Below the pieces are notes generated by a model. It was not told where the DNA came from. It worked only from the letters and a program-made list of their open reading frames with translations, and did not search any database. Shown here piece after piece: positions 33,107 to 41,119 of a stretch of DNA of 49,095 bases. Within the stretch, counting starts at the first letter, position 1. Every line of letters begins with the position of its first letter. This DNA comes from SIG607 sp045646245 (lineage in GTDB: Bacteria; Bacillota; Clostridia; Oscillospirales; Acutalibacteraceae), in NCBI GenBank assembly GCA_045646245.1, contig JAZRKJ010000036.1, positions 1 through 49,095 on the forward strand. The letters run 5' to 3'. The position numbers and the translations under genes were made by a program.

Positions 33107-35431
33107 TTATATCAAAGCCTTATCTATTATTTCGTCTTCATATTTAACTGGAATAAATTCCAAATTGTCCTTTACAACTTGGTCCACGTCTTCAAGGTCG
33201 GCGAGGTTATCCTGAGGAATAAATACGGTTTTAACTCCGCCTCTGTATGCGGCTATAGACTTTTCCCTTAAACCGCCAATCGGTAAAACTCTGCCACGAA
33301 TAGAAATTTCACCTGTCATAGCTACGTCGCGGCGAATCGGGCGGTCAGTCAAAGCGGAAACTAGAGCTGTAGTCATTGTAACACCGGCTGACGGACCATC
33401 TTTAGGAATTGCGGATTCGGTTGCATGAATGTGAATGTCTTGCGTTTTGTAGAATCCGGGGTCAATTCCGTATTTATCTGCACGTGAACGAACGTAAGTT
33501 AACGCGGCGTGCGCCGATTCTTTCATTACATCGCCAAGCGAACCTGTTAATTCCAACTTTCCCGAACCTGGAACTGCGGAAACTTCAATTTGCATAATTT
33601 CTCCGCCTACGGATGTCCAAGCAAGACCGTTAATTATGCCTACTTCGTTGTTTTCGGGTATAATTTCGGGGCGATACTTGTGTCTGCCAAGCATTTCGGC
33701 GACTTTTGCAGAATCGACTTTAACCGATGCGGTGCCGTTTTCTACAATTTCTTTTGCAGTCTTGCGGCAAAGAGTGGCTATTTTGCGTTCAAGGTTTCTT
33801 ACACCGGCTTCACGTGTGTAAAAATCGATTAGGTCATAAATTGCTTTGTCGGTAATTTTACACATAGTTGATGTTAAACCGTGACGCTTTAACTGCTTTT
33901 TTACAAGATGCTTTTTAGCAATATTAAATTTTTCTTCTCGAGTATAACTTGATAATTCGACAATTTCAAGTCTGTCTCTTAAAGGGGCGGGGATAGTGTC
34001 TAGTGAATTGGCAGTAGTGATAAACACGGTTTTGCTTAAGTCAAAAGGCAGGTCGATATAGTGGTCGGTAAAAGTGCTGTTTTGCTCACTGTCCAACACT
34101 TCAAGTAAAGCGGCAGACGGGTCGCCTTTATAATCGGATCCGAGTTTATCTATTTCGTCGAGCAATATCAGTGCGTTACTGCTTTTGGCTTGCTTAACTG
34201 CTGACATAATCTTACCAGGCATTGCGCCGATATAAGTCTTTCTGTGTCCGCGAATTTCTGCTTCATCACTAATACCGCCCAGAGAGATTCTTGCGTAGTT
34301 TCTGCCCATACATTCGGCGATGGTTTTGGCAATTGATGTTTTACCTACGCCCGGAGGACCATAAAGGCAAATGATTTGACCGCTTATATCTTCTACTAAA
34401 GAATAAACCGAAAGCATTTCCAGAATTCTTTCTTTAACACGTTTCATACCGTAAAAATCTCGGTCTAAAATTTTGGCTGACCGTTTAATATCACATTTGG
34501 TTGAAGTAAACGTGTTAAACGGTAAAGCGAGACATTCATCAAGGTAATTTCTGAAAACGGCAGATTCTTGAGATCCCTGAGGCATTTTTTGCAGTTTTGA
34601 TAACTCGCTGAACAGTTTTTCTTTTACTTCATTAGAAGCATTCATATTCTGTATTTTTTCATAGTATTCGTCGTCATCATTTACTGATTCGCCGTATAAT
34701 TCCTCATTGATTGCTTTGATTTGCTCTTTGAGGTAATATTCACGTTGATTTTCATCAATCTGGATTTTTACCGCTTCGCTGATTTTGTTATCAATTTTTA
34801 AAAGAGAACTTTCCTTTGAAAGTAATTTCAGAAGCATTTTGGCTCTTGTGTACGGATTGGTTTGCTCGAGTATGAATTGTCTGTCATCGTACGGTGCAGG
34901 GATGTTGGCAGCAACGTAATCACAAAGTTCAGACAAATCATCGTTAGCAGCGGCATTTAACAATATATCGTTTGAAAGACCGTTTGGAAGTAAAAGAGAA
35001 AAGCGTTCAAAAGCGTCTTTCACTTTGCGTATCATTGCTTCGGTATAATTTTCGCTGTGATGCGTATTAGAATCATCCAGACGCTGAATTTCGGTAATAA
35101 TAACTTTTCCGTCGGCAAAACGATTTATGGTTCTCGCACGGTAGAGACCTTCAGTGAGAACCTTAATGCTTTTGTCATTGAGCTTTAAAAACTGTCTAAT
35201 ACGCGCAACACAACCGATTTCGTAGCAATCGGCGGTGTCCGGATCTTCGTCACGAAGGTCTTTTTGAGTCACAAGAAAAACTAACTGATCGGTATCCATA
35301 GCGGCATTAAGCGCCAATATAGAAGATTTTCTTCCTGCTTCAAAGTGCGTGGGCATTCCCGGGAAAGCAACAATACCGCGTAAAGCAACGGTAGGAAGTT
35401 TTATTGTTCTGGGAAAGTGTGGAATTTGCAT
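33107..35431 (-). CDS. lon: ATP-dependent protease Lon
   Basis: 774 aa, typical LonA. An N-terminal substrate-recognition domain (about 1-205, from PTVALRGIVAFPG) is followed by a helical linker. The AAA+ module has Walker A GPPGVGKTS (about 358) and Walker B ILLDEIDKLG. The peptidase domain carries the catalytic serine in KDGPSAGVTM (about S677) and the lysine in LREKSIAAYRGG (about 720). It degrades misfolded and regulatory proteins in the cytoplasm. GGAGG upstream on the minus strand supports the start. engB follows directly. No CIRCE or CtsR-like operator stands out in the upstream region. Confidence 0.97.
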   Translation of the reverse strand: MQIPHFPRTIKLPTVALRGIVAFPGMPTHFEAGRKSSILALNAAMDTDQLVFLVTQKDLRDEDPDTADCYEIGCVARIRQFLKLNDKSIKVLTEGLYRARTINRFADGKVIITEIQRLDDSNTHHSENYTEAMIRKVKDAFERFSLLLPNGLSNDILLNAAANDDLSELCDYVAANIPAPYDDRQFILEQTNPYTRAKMLLKLLSKESSLLKIDNKISEAVKIQIDENQREYYLKEQIKAINEELYGESVNDDDEYYEKIQNMNASNEVKEKLFSELSKLQKMPQGSQESAVFRNYLDECLALPFNTFTSTKCDIKRSAKILDRDFYGMKRVKERILEMLSVYSLVEDISGQIICLYGPPGVGKTSIAKTIAECMGRNYARISLGGISDEAEIRGHRKTYIGAMPGKIMSAVKQAKSSNALILLDEIDKLGSDYKGDPSAALLEVLDSEQNSTFTDHYIDLPFDLSKTVFITTANSLDTIPAPLRDRLEIVELSSYTREEKFNIAKKHLVKKQLKRHGLTSTMCKITDKAIYDLIDFYTREAGVRNLERKIATLCRKTAKEIVENGTASVKVDSAKVAEMLGRHKYRPEIIPENNEVGIINGLAWTSVGGEIMQIEVSAVPGSGKLELTGSLGDVMKESAHAALTYVRSRADKYGIDPGFYKTQDIHIHATESAIPKDGPSAGVTMTTALVSALTDRPIRRDVAMTGEISIRGRVLPIGGLREKSIAAYRGGVKTVFIPQDNLADLEDVDQVVKDNLEFIPVKYEDEIIDKALI

Positions 35432-35463
35432 AAGTGCCTCCGAATTTATATAGAGTTCGTATT

Positions 35464-35492
35464 ATTATACATTACTTTAAGAGATAAATCAA
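35464..35492 (-). promoter_or_regulatory. sigma-A promoter for lon-engB
   Basis: On the minus strand TTGATT (35492-35487), a 17-bp spacer and TATAAT (35469-35464). Confidence 0.7.
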
Positions 35493-35532
35493 TAAAAAGA
35501 ATGTTAACTTTATTTTATTTGTAATATTATTT

Positions 35533-36879
35533 ATGGGTGACAATATGAATCAAAAAGGTTTTAAAAGTAAATTTGGGTTTGTTTTTGCGGCAATCGGATC
35601 TGCTGTCGGTTTGGGAAATATATGGTCATTTCCGTATAAACTAAGTAACGGTGGCGTAGTGTTCTTTTGTATATATATTATACTTAGCGTTATTGTCGGA
35701 ATACCGCTTTTAATAAGTGAAATATGCATTGGCAGAAATGCAAAAGGAAGTGTTATCGACGCTTATAAAAACGTTTCGCCGAAACTTAAATGCACCGGAA
35801 TTTTGGCGGTTATATCACCGTGCATAGTTATGTCTTATTATTCGGTAATAGGAGGATTGTGCGTTAAGTATTTTTTTATCAATTTAAAAGCAGTATTTTT
35901 TGGATTTTCTTTTGATGATGGTATTATTAAATTTGAACAAGCAACTTCAAATGTATTTTCTTCTGTTGTTTTTACAATTGTTTTTATTTGTTTAACTTAT
36001 ATTGTTTCGTGTCGGGGAATAAGTGATGGAATTGAAAAATTTAACATTTTTGCGGTTCCTTTATTATTTTTGATATTATCAGCTTCGCTTATAAGAAACA
36101 TTATATCACTGGGAGCATCAGATACATTTAATATTTTTTTTAATTCTTCGAAAGGTATAAAAATAACAGAAGTTATATCAATATTTTCTTCGGCAGGGGA
36201 GCAGATGTTTTTTTCTCTTTCTATAGCTGTGGGAACAATGATTACATACGGCTCACTGATGAATAAAAAACAGGATATCCCTCTTGCAGCAACAACAGTT
36301 TCGGTGGCTGATTCTTTAGTAGCTATATTAGCCGGTTTTACAATAATTCCGGCTGCATATCCAGATACGTCGGTTACGAATGACGCATCGGGTCCCGATT
36401 TGTTGTTTATTACTATGCAAAAAGTATTTCTCAAAGATTTCGAAATTGGTGCGATTTTTGGGACACTTTTCTTTTTATTTGTTATAATTGCGGCGCTTTC
36501 ATCAGCTGTTGCATTTATCGAAGTCCCTGTTAATGCAATTGAAAATACAGGTGGGAATAACAGGAATTGGGTGTTGGCGATTTGCTGCATCATAATTAGT
36601 GCACCGGCTGTAGTTATTGCGTCAGACGGTTTTAAAAACAACGTTTTGGAAATATGTATGTTTGTCGCAGAAGGATTGTTTATACCCGTCACCGCTTTAA
36701 TTACTTCTGTTTATTTAGGGTGGTTTGGAGGAATTAAAATTGTTCTGAAGGAATTAGAAAAAAGCCGTTATTATAATTTTTGTAAAAAAATCTTTCCTTT
36801 TGTGTTCAAATATTTAGCTCCCTTAGTGCTGATAACGGTATTAATAGGACAAATTGTTGGTTTTATGGATATTAGTTGA
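35533..36879 (+). CDS. sodium-dependent neurotransmitter-type symporter (NSS family)
   Basis: 448 aa with 11-12 predicted membrane helices, the size of bacterial LeuT/TnaT/MhsT-like transporters. The family's opening motif FAAIGSAVGLGNIWSFPY forms the unwound first helix that binds sodium and substrate. GIPLLISEICIGR, LTYIVSCRGISDGIEK and the late FIEVPVNAIEN segment also fit. It should import an amino acid with sodium; which one is not readable. ATG 35533 is used, but ATG 35545, four bases after GGGTGA, is equally possible. It is monocistronic and divergent from lon. Confidence 0.92.
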   Translation: MGDNMNQKGFKSKFGFVFAAIGSAVGLGNIWSFPYKLSNGGVVFFCIYIILSVIVGIPLLISEICIGRNAKGSVIDAYKNVSPKLKCTGILAVISPCIVMSYYSVIGGLCVKYFFINLKAVFFGFSFDDGIIKFEQATSNVFSSVVFTIVFICLTYIVSCRGISDGIEKFNIFAVPLLFLILSASLIRNIISLGASDTFNIFFNSSKGIKITEVISIFSSAGEQMFFSLSIAVGTMITYGSLMNKKQDIPLAATTVSVADSLVAILAGFTIIPAAYPDTSVTNDASGPDLLFITMQKVFLKDFEIGAIFGTLFFLFVIIAALSSAVAFIEVPVNAIENTGGNNRNWVLAICCIIISAPAVVIASDGFKNNVLEICMFVAEGLFIPVTALITSVYLGWFGGIKIVLKELEKSRYYNFCKKIFPFVFKYLAPLVLITVLIGQIVGFMDIS

Positions 36880-36908
36880 TTGACACAAATGCACAATTGA
36901 GTTAAAAT
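36880..36908 (+). promoter_or_regulatory. sigma-A promoter for rpe
   Basis: TTGACA (36880-36885), a 17-bp spacer and TAAAAT (36903-36908), starting directly after the stop of the preceding gene. Confidence 0.8.
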
Positions 36909-36932
36909 ATAGATGAATAGGGAGGTAATACT

Positions 36933-37577
36933 ATGGTTAAAATTTCTCCGTCGGTTCTTACTGCCGACTTTTTGGAACTTAAAGATTCTATAACTCGCTT
37001 TGAAGAAGCCGGTGTTGATATGCTTCATCTTGATGTTATGGACGGAATATTTGTTCCAAACATTTCCTTTGGTGTTCCGGTCATAAATTCTATTAGAAAA
37101 CACACAAAGTTGCCTTGTGACGTTCATCTTATGATAGATAAGCCCCACCGTTATTTAAAAGAGTTTGCCGCTGTATCCGATTATCTCGGCTTTCACTATG
37201 AAGCCGGCTCGCCTGTAGAAGAAACTCTGAAAGAAATAAGAGCGCTTGGCTGTAAATCGTGTCTTACCATTAAACCTTGTACCGCTCCCGAAGAAATTTT
37301 TGAATTTCTTCCTCTTTGCGATATGGTTCTGGTTATGTCTGTTGAGCCCGGTTTCGGCGGACAGAAATTTATGCCTTCTGCTTTAGATAAACTTGAAAAA
37401 CTTAAAGAAGAAATTACAAAGAAAAATTTAAAGGTTTTGCTTGAGGTTGACGGTGGCATTAATGCAGAAACGGCGCCCCTTGCGGTTAAGGCAGGCGCCG
37501 ACGTTTTGGTTGCGGGTAATTATATTTTTTCTGCGGAAGATATGGGTGCCAGAGTTAGGGAAATTAAAAATTTATAA
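36933..37577 (+). CDS. rpe: ribulose-phosphate 3-epimerase
   Basis: 214 aa, standard length. It interconverts ribulose 5-phosphate and xylulose 5-phosphate in the pentose phosphate pathway. The TIM-barrel signatures are present: SPSVLTADF, HLDVMDGIFVPN (metal and catalytic Asp), CDVHLMI, MSVEPGFGGQKF and the phosphate-binding LEVDGGINAETAP. GGGAGG precedes ATG 36933. It overlaps the convergent small MecA-like gene by 6 bp at the 3' end. It is not with rsgA or thiN as in Bacillus. Confidence 0.96.
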   Translation: MVKISPSVLTADFLELKDSITRFEEAGVDMLHLDVMDGIFVPNISFGVPVINSIRKHTKLPCDVHLMIDKPHRYLKEFAAVSDYLGFHYEAGSPVEETLKEIRALGCKSCLTIKPCTAPEEIFEFLPLCDMVLVMSVEPGFGGQKFMPSALDKLEKLKEEITKKNLKVLLEVDGGINAETAPLAVKAGADVLVAGNYIFSAEDMGARVREIKNL

Positions 37578-37874
37578 TAATTTCAAAACAGTTTCCTTGG
37601 CGTTTTCACAAATTAAATTTCCATATTCCATAAGTTTTGCCTTAATATATGGATTATAATTATAATCTTCATCGGTTATTTTTTTCTCGCTTACCAGATA
37701 ATAAATGTTTTCTTTGTGAAAAAGTTTACTGATTTTTGCGGACGTCTTATTTAGTTCGTTTAACACTCTTTTTAAATCTTTTAAATTTTTAAGCCTGTAA
37801 TAGTAAATTTTCTGGTTTTTAAGCTTCGCAATGATTTTGGTATTTGTGTTGCTGCTGTTGTTATATAAATACAT
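37572..37874 (-). CDS. small protein resembling the C-terminal domain of the MecA adaptor
   Basis: 100 aa, Lys/Asn-rich, with GGAGGG upstream of ATG at 37874 on the minus strand. The order of segments fits the C-terminal half of MecA, the adaptor that targets proteins to ClpC: YYYRLKNLKDLKRVLNEL (in place of F.F.DFEDVI), a strand ending ENIYYLVSEKK (in place of YKGxYYLVL), and the final AKLMEYGNLICENAKETV (in place of L.EYGK.I...NA). The N-terminal substrate-recruiting domain of MecA is absent. This is pattern similarity only; if right, it is a stand-alone ClpC-binding module. It is convergent with rpe and divergent from the phosphomutase. Confidence 0.5.
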   Translation of the reverse strand: MYLYNNSSNTNTKIIAKLKNQKIYYYRLKNLKDLKRVLNELNKTSAKISKLFHKENIYYLVSEKKITDEDYNYNPYIKAKLMEYGNLICENAKETVLKLL

Positions 37875-37913
37875 ATTTCACCCTCCGGTGCATTATAGAT
37901 AGGAGTTATTATT

Positions 37914-39380
37914 ATGTCTTACGTTTCTCTTAAAAGCGGTACAGATGTCAGAGGTATCGCAAGTGATATTTTTGGTCAAGAGGTTAATCTGACGGACAAA
38001 GCTGTTAAGGATATTATCGGCGCATTTGTGTGTTGGGCTGTCGATTATTTAGGTAAGCCGGCAGAAAGTCTTACGATTTCTGTAGGTCACGATTCACGTA
38101 TATCTGCTGACAGAATTTCAGTTGCCGTTATCGATACTTTGGTACGCTCCGGAGTTAAAGTTCTTAACTGTAATCTTGCTTCTACACCTGCTATGTTTAT
38201 GACGACCGTAAAAAAAGGCTGTGATGCTGCGGTGCAGATTACCGCGAGTCATCATCCTGCCGATAGAAACGGTCTTAAGTTCTTCTTGCCTGTGGGCGGT
38301 CTTGACGGAAAGCAAATTTCCGAAATACTTGCCCTTGCCGACGATGAAACCGTTTATATCCCTGAACGGGTAGGCTCGGTATCGGATATTGATTTTATGC
38401 GTGAATATGCCGCTATTTTAAGAGAAAAGATATGTGTCGCGGTTGGTAAAAGCGAATCTGATTTACCTCTTAAGGGATATAAAATTGTTGTTGACGCAGG
38501 TAACGGAGCAGGTGGATTTTACGCCACGGAAGTTCTTGAAAAACTTGGCGCCGATATTAGCGGCAGTCAATTCCTTGAGCCTGACGGTATGTTTCCTAAT
38601 CATATTCCAAACCCCGAAAACAAAGAGGCTATGGATAGCATTTGCTCTGCAGTAATTAAAAATAAGGCTGATTTTGGCATTATTTTTGATACCGATGTTG
38701 ACAGAGCGGGGTGTGTTGATCGCTTAGGCAATGAAATTAACAGAAATCGACTAATTGCTCTTGCATCAATAATTGCTTCCGACAAACCAGGCTCAATAAT
38801 CGTTACCGACTCGGTAACTTCCGATGGGCTTAAAGCTTTCATTGAAGAAAATTTAAAAGGTAAACATTTCCGTTATCGTCGCGGCTACAAAAACGTAATT
38901 GATAAAGCTAAAGAGCTTTGTGCCGCAGGAAATTATTGTCCTTTGGCTATTGAAACATCAGGTCATGCGGCGCTTAAAGAAAACTATTTTCTTGATGACG
39001 GTGCATATCTGATAAATAAAATCATTGTTGAAATTGCGAACGGCAAAGATTTAGTAGAATTACTGGCTCCGCTGAAAATGCCGCTTGAAGAAAAAGAAGT
39101 GCGTTATAAAATTATTGATAATGATTTTAGAAAATACGGTGAGATGGTGCTTAGCAAACTCGAAGAAACCGTTTCTCTTAACCATGATTGGAAGATGGCG
39201 GATGACAACTACGAAGGATTGCGAGTTTCTACACCCGAAGGTTGGTTTTTACTCCGTTTAAGTGTTCACGACCCTGTTATGCCGCTGAATTACGAAAGTG
39301 TAGTCGGTGGCGGCGTCGAAAAAATGATTTCGGAATTAAAACCGTTCTTTGAAAAATTTGATAAACTTGAAATGTTATAA
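37914..39380 (+). CDS. phosphomannomutase/phosphoglucomutase family protein
   Basis: 488 aa of the alpha-D-phosphohexomutase superfamily. In order: GTDVRGIASD near the N-terminus, VGHDSRISADR, the phosphoserine loop TASHHPADRNG (S112; HHP instead of the usual HNP), the metal loop FDTDVDRAG (about 260), the sugar-binding IETSGHAALKEN, and a C-terminal phosphate-binding region LRVSTPEGW in place of the usual RxSGTEP. It should convert mannose or glucose 1- and 6-phosphates for sugar-nucleotide synthesis. It is clearly distinct from the PgcA encoded earlier in this window. AGGAG precedes ATG 37914. Confidence 0.9.
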   Translation: MSYVSLKSGTDVRGIASDIFGQEVNLTDKAVKDIIGAFVCWAVDYLGKPAESLTISVGHDSRISADRISVAVIDTLVRSGVKVLNCNLASTPAMFMTTVKKGCDAAVQITASHHPADRNGLKFFLPVGGLDGKQISEILALADDETVYIPERVGSVSDIDFMREYAAILREKICVAVGKSESDLPLKGYKIVVDAGNGAGGFYATEVLEKLGADISGSQFLEPDGMFPNHIPNPENKEAMDSICSAVIKNKADFGIIFDTDVDRAGCVDRLGNEINRNRLIALASIIASDKPGSIIVTDSVTSDGLKAFIEENLKGKHFRYRRGYKNVIDKAKELCAAGNYCPLAIETSGHAALKENYFLDDGAYLINKIIVEIANGKDLVELLAPLKMPLEEKEVRYKIIDNDFRKYGEMVLSKLEETVSLNHDWKMADDNYEGLRVSTPEGWFLLRLSVHDPVMPLNYESVVGGGVEKMISELKPFFEKFDKLEML

Positions 39381-39386
39381 TTTAGT

Positions 39387-39415
39387 CAAAAACGCCCCGT
39401 TTGGGGCGTTTTTGG
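39387..39415. terminator. bidirectional terminator after the phosphohexomutase gene
   Basis: AAAAACGCCCC (39388-39398), loop GTTT, GGGGCGTTTTT (39403-39413). Confidence 0.9.
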
Positions 39416-39416
39416 T

Positions 39417-40196
39417 TTATTGGCAATCTTTATCCAAACTGGGTGGGAAAAAGTCTTCAGTGGGAAATTGAATCCGTCTAAAAACGTCGCAAGGTTGGTC
39501 AGCGGTGCAGTTGTCTGTGCACTGTTTTTCGGGAATACAGAAGTCGTAAACCGGAACGAGCATTTGTACATTTCTTATCAATTGCACTACAGAAAATAGT
39601 CCTAAAGTAACGTATACGTTATTTTTATTGCTTTCGGAAATGTTTCCGCCGATCGTATCGCAAATGCATTTAGGTATGCAGCATATGTTGTCATTACATT
39701 TGTCGGATTTTCTTATACATGCGGAAAGCGGAATTGGGTCAACTGTTTGCACAACACATCGGGGAGTGTTTTCTGTTTGGGGTAATTGCAGGTCAGACGC
39801 ATTTTCAACAGACGTTAAATTAGAGAAAATTTTTGCGCTGCCTTCGCTTCCGAAAAGAATTACCTTTTTGCTAAAGGTTGCGATTGCGCGAACATCGGTT
39901 GGCATACTGTGGGGCGTTGTAAAAACATCGAGTCTTACCAGGAAGAAAAAGGTTAAATCACATGAATAGAAACCTTTGTTAAAATTAACGGGTTCTACGT
40001 CTACGTATACGTTAAGTACTTCTGCGCTTTTTAATTTTACGTTAATTGCATTGTTTATTACGGTTTGACCGTCGTCGGTGAAATAACATCTTAAATCTTC
40101 GATGCAATCTCTGTCACAGCAAGAGTCGTACACTCTGCCCGCATCGATACATACCGCATCTCTGAAGTTGCATTCTGTGTAATTATTATCAGCCAT
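39417..40196 (-). CDS. cysteine-rich conserved protein, unknown function (possible spore-coat type)
   Basis: 259 aa with 19 cysteines, many in CC or CxxxC pairs (YDSCCDRDC, ICCIPKCIC, CTDNCTADQPC) at the two ends. A cysteine-poor middle (about 50-135, VNVKLKSAEVLNVYVDVEPV-like strands, then LTFFFLVRLDVF and KVILFGSEGSAKIF) looks beta-rich. AAAGGAGG precedes ATG at 40196. There is no signal peptide or membrane helix. The pattern resembles uncharacterised Clostridia proteins I associate with spore coats, but no motif proves it. No clear sigma-A promoter is seen upstream, consistent with an alternative sigma factor but not evidence for one. It is convergent with the phosphohexomutase gene. Confidence 0.75.
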   Translation of the reverse strand: MADNNYTECNFRDAVCIDAGRVYDSCCDRDCIEDLRCYFTDDGQTVINNAINVKLKSAEVLNVYVDVEPVNFNKGFYSCDLTFFFLVRLDVFTTPHSMPTDVRAIATFSKKVILFGSEGSAKIFSNLTSVENASDLQLPQTENTPRCVVQTVDPIPLSACIRKSDKCNDNICCIPKCICDTIGGNISESNKNNVYVTLGLFSVVQLIRNVQMLVPVYDFCIPEKQCTDNCTADQPCDVFRRIQFPTEDFFPPSLDKDCQ

Positions 40197-40362
40197 TAGT
40201 ATCCTCCTTTATAAAATTGGTCTTAGTTTTCCTAAAACTCAATACATACTATGCGCCGAATTATTAAATGTTCTTATAAATAAGCACTTAACTATATTTT
40301 TAAGAGAAGTTAGGTATGTTTCTTATTGATTGTTTTTTTACTTAATAGAAAAAAGCTTCTAC

Positions 40363-40391
40363 TTGACAAATCTGCTAAGGAGTTTTATAAT
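40363..40391 (+). promoter_or_regulatory. perfect consensus sigma-A promoter for folT-folC
   Basis: TTGACA (40363-40368), a 17-bp spacer and TATAAT (40386-40391). The start near 40398 lies just before the riboswitch. In the 362-bp gap before folT I see this promoter, the THF aptamer and its expression platform. The first 160 bp are AT-rich with nothing recognisable. Confidence 0.9.
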
Positions 40392-40405
40392 CTTACTATA
40401 ATTTT

Positions 40406-40502
40406 GAAGAGTAAAAATTCAGGCGTGAAGTGCTGACGGGACGGGGAGTTGCCGGTCAGACGAAAACCTTACGGTTGCGGTTTGAGTTTTGCATCCCGCT
40501 TC
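40406..40502 (+). promoter_or_regulatory. tetrahydrofolate (THF/folT) riboswitch aptamer
   Basis: P1 is GAAG (40406-40409) paired with CTTC (40499-40502). The consensus words appear in order: GAGTA, GGCGTGAAGTG, a stem around GCCGGTCAG, CGAAAACC with its partner stem, GGTTTGAG and the 3' TTGCATCCCGC. This is the leader known upstream of folate transporter genes, and the next gene is a FolT-type transporter, which strongly supports the call. Confidence 0.9.
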
Positions 40503-40518
40503 AAAGGATAGATAGTTT

Positions 40519-40558
40519 TGCCTTCTTTCCTTTTGTATGTGGGAAAGGAGGCTTTTTT
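40519..40558 (+). terminator. THF riboswitch expression platform (terminator that also hides the ribosome binding site)
   Basis: GCCTTCTTTCC (40520-40530) pairs with GGAAAGGAGGC (40542-40552, one G-U), followed by TTTTTTG. The 3' arm contains AAAGGAGG, the ribosome binding site of folT, so the same hairpin can stop transcription and block translation. Confidence 0.75.
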
Positions 40559-41119
40559 GTGCAAAAAATATCAAAGGTTGTGGCAATTGGTAATCTCAAA
40601 AACGTTAAAGTGATTTCTGTAATGGCTTTATTTGCTGCCATAAGCGTTATTGCAGGTAAATATTTGGCGATTCCGGTTGGAGAATATATGAGATTCAGTT
40701 TTGAAAATTTGCCGATTATTTTATCCGGAATTGTGTTTGGTCCGATTTGCGGTTTGATAACAGGTGTTGTTGCCGACATTGTGGGATGTGTATTGGTTGG
40801 GTATACTATCAATCCTATAATAACAGCCGGAGCTGCACTTATCGGTTTTTTATCAGGTTTTATTTTTAGGATTTTTCCAACGACAAAAATCGTTGCTCCG
40901 CTTTCTTTCTCTTTACTATCTGCTCATATTTGCGGCTCTGTTTTACTAAAGTCGTTGGGGCTGTCGATATATCTGGGTATGCCTTTTGAAGTGACTGTTA
41001 TCTGGAGATGTCTCAATTATTTTATCGTTAGTATCGCCGAATTTTGCGTTCTTTTCATTTTACTTAAAAATAAAGGCTTCAATAATCAAATTTTAAGAAT
41101 TACGGGAGGCAAAATATGA
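40559..41119 (+). CDS. folT: folate ECF transporter S component
   Basis: 186 aa from GTG 40559, 9 nt after AAAGGAGG (the open frame back to 40430 lies within the riboswitch). It is a small integral membrane protein with about six helices. Family features include the N-terminal segment FAAISVIAGKYLAIPVGEYMRFSFENLPIILSG and GPICGLITGVVADIVG. It captures folate outside and uses a shared ECF energy module (EcfA, EcfA', EcfT) encoded elsewhere. Its position after a THF riboswitch and before folC, with a 4-bp stop/start overlap (ATGA), supports folate as substrate. Confidence 0.92.
   Translation: MQKISKVVAIGNLKNVKVISVMALFAAISVIAGKYLAIPVGEYMRFSFENLPIILSGIVFGPICGLITGVVADIVGCVLVGYTINPIITAGAALIGFLSGFIFRIFPTTKIVAPLSFSLLSAHICGSVLLKSLGLSIYLGMPFEVTVIWRCLNYFIVSIAEFCVLFILLKNKGFNNQILRITGGKI

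Noticed and set aside
35997..36692. 231-aa minus-strand frame within the symporter gene
   Set aside because: It is antisense to a clear NSS transporter, has no ribosome binding site and matches no family; a shadow of hydrophobic coding sequence.
40430..40558. N-terminal extension of FolT from an upstream start
   Set aside because: This stretch is the THF riboswitch and its terminator; a proper ribosome binding site precedes GTG 40559.
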